Source of the DNA: an uncultured Acidobacteriota bacterium
GTDB lineage: Bacteria; Acidobacteriota; JAAYUB01
Assembly: GCA_937925645.1 (NCBI GenBank)
Contig: CALAMB010000340.1
Span: 1 to 11,137, forward strand
Reading direction: 5' to 3'
Length of the DNA: 11,137 nucleotides
The translations under genes were made by a program, and so were the position numbers. Each line of letters begins with the position of its first letter. Position 1 is the stretch's first letter. Shown one piece after another: positions 6,205 through 11,137 of this stretch. Below the pieces are notes generated by a model, which saw only the letters and a list, made by a program, of their open reading frames with translations, searched no databases and was not told the DNA's origin.

Positions 6205-8172
6205 ATGACCAAGATCCTGTACGTCGAGGACAATCCCGACAATTTCCGGCTGGTCAAAACGCTCCTGGAGACGTCGGGTTACGAGGTGGTGGGCGCCGCC
6301 GACGGGATCGAGGCCATCGTGCGGGCGCCGCAGGAAATGCCCGATCTGGTCCTGATGGACATCAACATCCCCTCGCTGAGCGGCTATGAGGTGACCACCA
6401 AGATCAAGTCGATGAAGGGGCTGGAGGAAGTGCCGGTGGTGGCCCTGACGGCCAAGACGATGAAGGGCGACAAGGACATGGCCCTGGCCGCCGGCTGCGT
6501 GGGCTTCATAGCCAAGCCCATCGATCCGTTCTCCTTCGTCCAGGACGTGGAGAGCTTCCTCAAGGGCCGCCAGGACAAAATCCCCGTGGTCGAGGAGCAG
6601 TCCGTGCTCCGCGAGTACAGCCGCACGCTGGTGACGCACCTCGAGGAGAAGGTCACCCAGTTGCAGGAGTACAACCGCAAGCTCCAGGAGTCCGAAGAGC
6701 GCTACCGGACCCTGGTGGAAAACGTCAACATCGGCATCTGGTTCCTCTCGTCCGAGCGGAACACCCTGTTCATGAACCAGCGCATGCGCGACCTGCTGGG
6801 CGTGGGCCAACTGGATCCCGCCTCCCCCGACCGGTTCCTCGACGAGGAGGCTGCGGCGACGTTCCGGAACCACCTTCAGCTCTGCGCCGAGGGCCGCCCC
6901 CAGTTGTGGGAGACGAAGATCCTGACCGTGCGCAAGGTGTCGCGCGAACTGGTGGTGTCCGGCGTGGCGCTGGGCCAGCACCAGGGCGGGACCAGCGGTT
7001 ACCTGCTCTCCTTCCTCGACGTCACGGAGAAGAAGGCGCTGGAGCGGCAGCTCGAGCAGGTGCACAAGCTCGAGAGCCTGTCGACGCTCACCGCCGGCGT
7101 GGCGCACGATTTCAACAACATCCTGACCATCATCCAGAACAACGCCAAACTCCTGGTGACGCGGACCGACCTGCCGGAGGAGGACCTGCGCAAGCTGCGC
7201 AACATCGAGGGCGCGTCCGATCGCGGCTCGGCCCTCACCTCCCAGTTGCTGGCGTTCTCCCGGGAAAAGCCCACCAACCTCCAGGTGCTGGCGCCGGTGG
7301 AGGTGCTCCAGCGGTTCTGCGTCTTCTTTTCCAACTACAAGAAGCCGTCGGTCCAGCTCCGCTACCCCAATTACGCCACGGTGCCCCGGATCGTCGCCGA
7401 CGCCAACCAGGTGGAGCAGATCCTGCTGAACCTGGCCACCAACGCCCAGGACGCCATGCCCGCCGGCGGCCTGCTGGAGTTCGACCTGCGGGCCGAGAGC
7501 CGCACCCGGGAGACGGTGTTGAGCGGCACGGTCGGCGGCGACTACGTCTGCTTCATCGTCCGCGACACCGGCAACGGCATCCCGGCGGATATCCGCCACC
7601 GGATCTTCGAGCCGTTCTTCACCACCAAGCCGCCGGGCAAGGGCACCGGCCTCGGCCTCAGCGCCGTGTTCGGCATTGTCAAGCGCCACGAGGGCTTCAT
7701 CGAAGTGGATTCCAAGCTGGGCGCCGGGACCGAGTTCCGGGTCTATTTTCCGGTGGTGGGGGAAAAGTCGGAGATCCCCGGCGAGATCGACCTGCGGATC
7801 CTGAGCCACGGCAAGTACACCGTGCTCGTGGTCGAGGACGAGGAGACGCTCGGCGACCTGTTGTGCGAGATGCTCATGGAGCTGGGCATCAAGGTCCATT
7901 TCGCCGAGAACCTGGCCACGGCGCGACAGATTCTGGACAGCAAGTCTGCGGAGATCAACTTCATCCTGATGGATTACCAGTTGCCCGACATGGACGTGCC
8001 GGGCATCATGAAATACCTGCGCACCGCCACGCCGCACATCCGGGTCGTGTTCACCAGCGGGTACCGGCTCGAAGAGATCCGGCAGAAGGAGGGGCCCCTG
8101 GATGTCGACGGTTTCCTCAAGAAACCGTTCGACATGCGATCGCTCACCGAGCTGTTCAAGCAGATGTTGTGA
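6205..8172 (+). CDS. Soluble hybrid sensor histidine kinase (REC-PAS-HisKA-HATPase-REC)
   Basis: This 655-residue signalling protein has no signal peptide or membrane helix, so it probably acts in the cytosol. An N-terminal receiver (about 1-122) has acidic pocket E8/D9, phosphoacceptor D52, T82 and K104. A coiled-coil linker with [21 protein letters not shown] leads to a PAS-like sensor domain (about 168-285). HisKA follows, with H301 in GVAHDFNN, then the HATPase with its N box ([18 protein letters not shown]), G1 DTGNGIP, F box FEPFFTTK and G2 GTGLGL. A second receiver (about 535-655) has phosphoacceptor D590 in LMDYQLPD and a FLKKPF lysine. The kinase core is NtrB-like. All catalytic residues are present. 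The ligand and output are unknown, as no DNA-binding domain or separate response regulator is nearby. ATG 6205 follows GGAGG (6189-6193). It may be cotranscribed with glycerate kinase. The domain call is secure; the pathway is unknown. Confidence 0.95.
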   Translation: MTKILYVEDNPDNFRLVKTLLETSGYEVVGAADGIEAIVRAPQEMPDLVLMDINIPSLSGYEVTTKIKSMKGLEEVPVVALTAKTMKGDKDMALAAGCVGFIAKPIDPFSFVQDVESFLKGRQDKIPVVEEQSVLREYSRTLVTHLEEKVTQLQEYNRKLQESEERYRTLVENVNIGIWFLSSERNTLFMNQRMRDLLGVGQLDPASPDRFLDEEAAATFRNHLQLCAEGRPQLWETKILTVRKVSRELVVSGVALGQHQGGTSGYLLSFLDVTEKKALERQLEQVHKLESLSTLTAGVAHDFNNILTIIQNNAKLLVTRTDLPEEDLRKLRNIEGASDRGSALTSQLLAFSREKPTNLQVLAPVEVLQRFCVFFSNYKKPSVQLRYPNYATVPRIVADANQVEQILLNLATNAQDAMPAGGLLEFDLRAESRTRETVLSGTVGGDYVCFIVRDTGNGIPADIRHRIFEPFFTTKPPGKGTGLGLSAVFGIVKRHEGFIEVDSKLGAGTEFRVYFPVVGEKSEIPGEIDLRILSHGKYTVLVVEDEETLGDLLCEMLMELGIKVHFAENLATARQILDSKSAEINFILMDYQLPDMDVPGIMKYLRTATPHIRVVFTSGYRLEEIRQKEGPLDVDGFLKKPFDMRSLTELFKQML

Positions 8173-8268
8173 CGGCTAACCGCGCGCCCCGGCCCGCCGC
8201 CGCTTTCCCGTCACCCGGCGGGCGGACCGACTGGCGGAGCGAGCGTGCCGGCTCCGGGCGGCGGCCGG

Positions 8269-9084
8269 TCAGCGGGAAGTTCGCCGGTCGAACCGCGCGG
8301 TGGCCAGACCGATGGGCTTGATGGTCTGGTCGGCCAGGTTCACTTCCCAGATGAAGTGGGCGGCCTCCCCGGCGTCGCCTTTACGGAACGTGAAATCCAG
8401 CACGAAAGCGGAATCGTCCTTGGCTGTGGCTTTATGCTCCACGTAGCGGTACTCCGCCGATCCGCCGTTCACCAGGTCGGCGAACGCCGGCCGCTGGGCC
8501 AGCAGCAGCCGGTAGGCGTCGCCTTGGGGAGTGGCCGGCGCCGACGGGCGCGGGGTCGGCTTGGCGGCGGGCGCGGCGGGCGCCGGCGGGGCGGGGCGTT
8601 GGGCGGCCCGAAGGACCTGCGGGGCCGAGGGTGGCGGTGCCGCCCCGATGGGTGCCGTCGCCGGGGTTTGCGGGGTATCGCTGCCGATGGTGAAGCCGCC
8701 CGGGAGCACCGGTTCCCCTTCAGCGGACGAAGGCGTCGCGGGTTGCCGCTCGTTGGCGGCCAGCGCCGCCTGGTCGGTGGCGGGATTGGCGCTGGTGCCG
8801 ATCTGGGCGATCCGGTCGGTCCGGTCGGCCAGCGTGGCCCGCGTGGCCGGCATCAGGACCAGGGCCAGGATGAGCACCAAACTGCCCATGGCGCCGGCGA
8901 GATAGATGTAGGTCTTGCGGGACACCTGGGTGTCGTGGTCTTCCACCATGATGATATCGGCGGTGGACAGGGCCCGGCGCAGTTGCCGCGCCTGGTTCTT
9001 GAGGTCGGCCGGGCTGGGCGCCGGCTGCCCGGCGGCGGGCGCCGGGGCGCCGGCTGTGGGCTGCGTCTCGTCTGCGTGTGTCAC
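8269..9084 (-). CDS. Single-pass membrane protein with Pro/Ala-rich linker, unknown function
   Basis: I do not recognise this 271-residue protein. An N-terminal Pro/Ala-rich start is followed by a charged helix (about 25-55). One membrane helix (59-78, IYLAGAMGSLVLILALVLMP) comes next, then a Pro/Ala/Thr-rich flexible linker (about 83-187), and a compact C-terminal domain (188-271) with AYRLLLAQRPAFADLV, a charged AEYRYVEHKATAKDD stretch and AHFIWEVNLADQTIKP. The positive-inside rule suggests a cytosolic N-terminus and an extracytoplasmic C-terminal domain. Start: GTG at 9084 is chosen because AGGAGG (9096-9091) sits 6 nt upstream; an in-frame ATG at 9107 would bury that site in coding sequence. 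The gene is divergent from the glycosyltransferase and convergent with the sensor kinase. A cell-envelope role is possible but unproven. Confidence 0.8.
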   Translation of the reverse strand: MTHADETQPTAGAPAPAAGQPAPSPADLKNQARQLRRALSTADIIMVEDHDTQVSRKTYIYLAGAMGSLVLILALVLMPATRATLADRTDRIAQIGTSANPATDQAALAANERQPATPSSAEGEPVLPGGFTIGSDTPQTPATAPIGAAPPPSAPQVLRAAQRPAPPAPAAPAAKPTPRPSAPATPQGDAYRLLLAQRPAFADLVNGGSAEYRYVEHKATAKDDSAFVLDFTFRKGDAGEAAHFIWEVNLADQTIKPIGLATARFDRRTSR

Positions 9085-9090
9085 GTCTCG

Positions 9091-9096
9091 CCTCCT
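9091..9096 (-). promoter_or_regulatory. Ribosome-binding site deciding the GTG start at 9084
   Basis: AGGAGG on the minus strand, a perfect Shine-Dalgarno core, is 6 nt from the GTG at 9084. It rules in GTG over the upstream in-frame ATGs (9107 and about 9226), neither of which has a comparable site. Confidence 0.8.
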
Positions 9097-9247
9097 GGGC
9101 ACTGCCATCGCGGGGATGGCGAATGGAAAACTGAATCCGGGCGCCGCGCCGCGCGGGCGTCTGTGCGCGAACGGGGCTGCTTCAACATGGATGTCACCGC
9201 CGCGCCGCAGGTTCATGCCGGCGGGCGGCCGGCTGTCCCGCAGTCTG

Positions 9248-9276
9248 ATTATACGACGGCCGCGGATTTTGGTTAA
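9248..9276 (-). promoter_or_regulatory. Promoter of the membrane-protein gene
   Basis: On the minus strand, TTAACC (9276-9271) and a perfect TATAAT (9253-9248) are 17 bp apart, the optimal sigma70 spacing; it is the best promoter in the window. The start of transcription near 9241 gives a leader of about 157 nt before the GTG at 9084, which is long enough for 5'-UTR regulation, although I see no recognised riboswitch in it. Confidence 0.7.
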
Positions 9277-9280
9277 GTTT

Positions 9281-9326
9281 TCGCGCGGTTCGGCCGCAAC
9301 GCCCCTCCCCGCCGCGAACCGCGCGA
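9281..9326. promoter_or_regulatory. Perfect 12-bp inverted repeat between divergent promoters (operator candidate)
   Basis: TCGCGCGGTTCG (9281-9292) and CGAACCGCGCGA (9315-9326) are exact reverse complements, separated by 22 bp. The left arm begins 4 bp upstream of the minus-strand -35 box (9271-9276). The right arm overlaps where a -35 for the plus-strand -10 at 9345 would be. This position suits a regulator shared by both divergent genes. It could also be an extruding hairpin. The rest of the 306-bp gap (9085-9390) contains the promoters and leader, and I see nothing else in it. Confidence 0.6.
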
Positions 9327-9344
9327 TCGGGGGCGGTTCTGGTG

Positions 9345-9350
9345 TACAAT
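9345..9350 (+). promoter_or_regulatory. -10 element of the glycosyltransferase gene
   Basis: TACAAT in GTGTACAATTGG would start transcription near 9357, ahead of GAGGGA (9375-9380) and the ATG at 9391. No convincing -35 is seen; the expected place (about 9322-9327) is filled by the right arm of the inverted repeat. The in-frame ATG at 9364 would have almost no leader and no ribosome-binding site. Confidence 0.5.
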
Positions 9351-9390
9351 TGGCAGCGCCGGAATGCCGTCCGCGAGGGATATCCGCCGC

Positions 9391-10485
9391 ATGACCGCCA
9401 CGCCGCTCGTCGAAGCCGAGTGCCCCGCCGCCGCGCCGGCGCCGGCGGGCACGTCGCGGCCCGCGGTGAGCATCGTCATCCCAAGCTGGAACGGCCGCCA
9501 CCTGCTGGAGCGGTACCTGCCCGCCGTGCTCGCCGAGGCGGACGCCTACCACCGGCTCACCGGGGCGGCGGCGGAAGTCCTGGTCGTGGACGACGGCAGC
9601 ACGGACGACACCGCGGCATACCTGGCCCGCACCGCCGCCGCCGGGGTCCGCGTGACGGCCCGCCGGGACAACGGCGGTTTCTCCGCGGCCTGCAACACCG
9701 GATTTGCGGCGGCGGCGCACCCGGTGGTGGTGCTCCTCAACAACGACGTGGAACCGGAGGCGGGTTTCCTCCCGCCGCTCCTCGAGCACTTCCGCGATCC
9801 GGCCGTCTTCGGCGTGACCTGCCGGGTGCTGCTGCCGGGCACGCGGGTGCTGAGCACCGGCGGCAAGGTGGGGGCGTTCCGGCGCGGCTACTGGAGCGCC
9901 CAGTTCAACTACGAGCCCGTCGGCGGCGGCGCGGGGCCGTGGCCCTCGTTCACGGCCATCGGCGGGTTCGCGGCGCTGGACCGCGGGAAGGTCCTTCAGC
10001 TCGGCGGCTTCCTGGAGATCTTCAATCCGTTTTACTGGGAGGATATCGACCTGTCGTACCGCGCCTGGAAGCGGGGGTGGGAAATCCGCTACGAGCCGCG
10101 CAGCGTGGTCTACCACCAGCCCAGCGCCACCATCGGCCGCGCCTTCGAGCGGCGGCGCGTCGACGCCATCGCCGCGCGCAACCGGCTCCTCTTCCACTGG
10201 CTGGAGATCCGTGATCCCGGGATGCTGGCCCGCCACGCGGGCATGCTGGCGCTGCAGGCGGCGTCGCAGTGGGCCGGCCGGCGGCGGGAATTTTACGGGG
10301 CGCTGGCCCAGGCGCTGCGGCGCCTGCCGGAGGTCCGCCGGCTGCGGCGGCGGATTCATCGCGGAGACGTGAGATCCGACCGCGAGCTGGTTAGGATGTT
10401 CCGTGAACTGGCCCGCCGGCCGGACATCCGCGTCATCCGCAGCCACGCCGAGGCCGAAGCGCTGGCCGCCGGCGCACCGGAGTAG
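9391..10485 (+). CDS. Glycosyltransferase family 2 (WbbL/rhamnosyltransferase-like)
   Basis: This 364-residue GT-A-fold enzyme transfers a sugar from a nucleotide-sugar donor, probably in envelope polysaccharide or glycolipid synthesis at the inner face of the cytoplasmic membrane. The catalytic half shows SIVIPSWNGRHLLERYLP (about 28-45), VVDDGSTDDT with D67/D68 for the nucleotide, DNGGFSAACNTGF, LLNNDVEP with D119 as the DxD-equivalent metal site, and FYWEDIDLSYRAWKRGW with E217/D218 holding the presumed catalytic base. The pattern resembles WbbL-type rhamnosyltransferases, but donor and acceptor cannot be read from sequence. The C-terminus (about 290-364) is Arg-rich and helical, without a clear membrane span. 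Start ATG 9391 is chosen because of GAGGGA (9375-9380) and the -10 at 9345; ATG 9364 is the alternative and adds 9 residues. The gene is divergent from the membrane protein and convergent with the small membrane protein. Confidence 0.92.
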   Translation: MTATPLVEAECPAAAPAPAGTSRPAVSIVIPSWNGRHLLERYLPAVLAEADAYHRLTGAAAEVLVVDDGSTDDTAAYLARTAAAGVRVTARRDNGGFSAACNTGFAAAAHPVVVLLNNDVEPEAGFLPPLLEHFRDPAVFGVTCRVLLPGTRVLSTGGKVGAFRRGYWSAQFNYEPVGGGAGPWPSFTAIGGFAALDRGKVLQLGGFLEIFNPFYWEDIDLSYRAWKRGWEIRYEPRSVVYHQPSATIGRAFERRRVDAIAARNRLLFHWLEIRDPGMLARHAGMLALQAASQWAGRRREFYGALAQALRRLPEVRRLRRRIHRGDVRSDRELVRMFRELARRPDIRVIRSHAEAEALAAGAPE

Positions 10486-10488
10486 TCA

Positions 10489-10500
10489 GCGGGATCCCGC
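10489..10500. terminator. 12-bp perfect palindrome between convergent genes
   Basis: GCGGGATCCCGC is self-complementary and sits 3 nt after the glycosyltransferase stop, in a 31-bp gap before the stop of the minus-strand gene. As a hairpin it would have a 4-bp GCGG/CCGC stem with a GATC loop. There is no T-tract on either side, so a bidirectional terminator role is only a possibility. Confidence 0.35.
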
Positions 10501-10516
10501 GGTGAGGGGCCGAGGA

Positions 10517-10903
10517 TCAGAGCCCGGCACCGGGAGCCTGGACTTCCGGCGAGGCCTCCGGGATTTCGCTCGTGCCGGCGGTGGGCTTGCCGGCCGGTTG
10601 CTCCACCGTTGCCAACTCCACCTCGAGCCCCCCGATGAAGCGGGCGGCGAGGTTGTAGGCCCACGCCATCAGCGCGCCCATCAGGAAACCCATCACCGCG
10701 TAAAAGATGGGGAAACCGAAGAGGGACACGGCGCCGAGAATCAGGAACATCGCGCCTTCTTCCTCGCCCGAAGCCATGGTGACAGCCCCCGCGACGCCCA
10801 TGATCACGCCATAGAGCACTCCGAAGATGAGCCCGATCACCAGGAACATGACCCCCTGGATCTTGGCCAGGGACAGCGGTCCGATGCGCTGGATCCGATG
10901 CAT
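10517..10903 (-). CDS. Small two-helix membrane protein, unknown function
   Basis: This 128-residue protein opens with a basic MHRIQRIGPLSLAKI segment. Two hydrophobic regions follow, at about 17-43 (Gly-rich GVMFLVIGLIFGVLYGV) and 51-82. Between them is a short acidic GEEEGA loop, and after them a YNLAARFIGGLEVEL motif (83-97) and a disordered Pro/Ala/Glu tail (98-128). From memory, the basic 'I.PLSLAKI.G' start and 'YN..A...GG(L/I)E.EL' end recur in small conserved bacterial and archaeal membrane proteins resembling the DUF3566 type; I have not been able to confirm that. The tail seems to be an addition to the core. ATG 10903 follows GGAGG (10913-10909) at 5 nt, an ideal site. The gene is convergent with the glycosyltransferase. 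The open frame, codon bias and RBS are strong; the function is unknown. Confidence 0.82.
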   Translation of the reverse strand: MHRIQRIGPLSLAKIQGVMFLVIGLIFGVLYGVIMGVAGAVTMASGEEEGAMFLILGAVSLFGFPIFYAVMGFLMGALMAWAYNLAARFIGGLEVELATVEQPAGKPTAGTSEIPEASPEVQAPGAGL

Positions 10904-10989
10904 ATATGCCTCCGTTGCCGATCCGATATGATTCCGGGCCTGCCGGGTGTGCCGCCCGGTGCCGGTTCGCCTCGACGGGTTGGCCGAGA

Positions 10990-11055
10990 TCCCGCCGCCC
11001 GCGGCGGCGGCGGAATGTAGCCCGGACCGATCGACGACCGGCGCCGCCTCCCCGC
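10990..11055. repeat. GC-rich 66-bp repeat, copy 1
   Basis: The first of two 66-bp copies 82 bp apart. It begins with a hairpin-forming CCGCCG (10992-10997) / CGGCGG (11002-11007) around a CCCG loop. It continues through GGAATGTAGCCCGGACC and GATCGACGACCGGCGCC, and ends in a palindromic CCCCGCGGGG (11050-11059) at the junction with the spacer. It differs from copy 2 by one base (C at 11000, T at 11082). The GTAGCCCGG core is reminiscent of intergenic REP-like repeats seen in many bacterial genomes. It has no coding frame with a start and RBS. The 86 bp before it (10904-10989) contain the RBS of the minus-strand gene and nothing else that I can identify. Confidence 0.85.
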
Positions 11056-11071
11056 GGGGGGGCCTCCGCGG

Positions 11072-11137
11072 TCCCGCCGCCTGCGGCGGCGGCGGAATGT
11101 AGCCCGGACCGATCGACGACCGGCGCCGCCTCCCCGC
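11072..11137. repeat. GC-rich 66-bp repeat, copy 2 (reaches window edge)
   Basis: The second copy, identical to copy 1 except T for C at 11082, separated from it by a 17-bp G-rich spacer (11056-11072, overlapping by the shared T). The window ends exactly at the last base that matches copy 1, so the array may continue to the right, and its true copy number cannot be seen. Confidence 0.85.

Noticed and set aside
6145..8037. 630-codon open frame on the minus strand across the hybrid kinase
   Set aside because: It covers a gene whose motifs are all intact, is rich in Leu/His/Gly/Asp without recognisable domains, and has no credible start. It results from G/C-biased third codon positions.
9085..9241. 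Riboswitch in the ~157-nt leader of the membrane-protein gene
   Set aside because: I could not match any known aptamer core, and GC-rich inverted segments alone do not support the call.
9085..10446. Upstream extension of the membrane-protein frame to a 725-codon ORF
   Set aside because: The extra part lies antisense to the glycosyltransferase, and the strong AGGAGG before GTG 9084 marks the true start.

Overview
The window is high-GC bacterial chromosome whose codon choice is strongly G/C at third positions. A few spacers are far more A/T-rich and built almost entirely of short-period repeats. The gene content is indolepyruvate:ferredoxin oxidoreductase, a soluble hybrid histidine kinase, a GT2 glycosyltransferase, and small membrane proteins of unknown role. 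Together with the heptad-repeat spacers, this suggests an anaerobic or facultative soil, sediment or subsurface lineage. Acidobacteriota or a neighbouring uncultured phylum is my best guess. That is an inference from general resemblance: there is no rRNA or other phylogenetic marker here.

Layout, left to right. (1) Tail of a small conserved protein, ending at 113. (2) A repeat-filled spacer (119-532) made of 7-bp units that change sequence and strand sense but largely keep their spacing. (3) A likely operon, iorA-iorB-yraN (618-3435), encoding both subunits of indolepyruvate:ferredoxin oxidoreductase and a UPF0102 nuclease-fold protein. (4) A second repeat spacer (3441-3760) that carries the same ordered blocks as the first, in inverted orientation. 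(5) A minus-strand alkaline-phosphatase-superfamily metalloenzyme (3769-4704), divergent from a plus-strand MOFRL-type glycerate 2-kinase (4797-6173), with back-to-back promoters between them. (6) A soluble hybrid sensor kinase, REC-PAS-HisKA-HATPase-REC (6205-8172), 31 nt downstream of the kinase gene. (7) A minus-strand single-pass membrane protein with a Pro/Ala linker (8269-9084), divergent from a GT2 glycosyltransferase (9391-10485). Their shared regulatory region contains a perfect 12-bp inverted repeat. (8) A minus-strand two-helix membrane protein (10517-10903). (9) A GC-rich repeat with a 66-bp unit and 82-bp period, truncated by the right window edge.

Functional links. IorAB would oxidatively decarboxylate aromatic 2-oxo acids to acyl-CoAs and reduce ferredoxin, a step of amino-acid fermentation. 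Glycerate 2-kinase feeds 2-phosphoglycerate into lower glycolysis. Its divergent neighbour is in the same superfamily as cofactor-independent phosphoglycerate mutase, so a metabolic link is possible but unproven.

I see no phage, CRISPR, transposase, tRNA or rRNA. The least conventional part is the pair of composite heptad-repeat elements bracketing the iorAB-yraN block in inverted orientation. Several antisense open frames over 300 codons long are GC-driven shadows and are not annotated.
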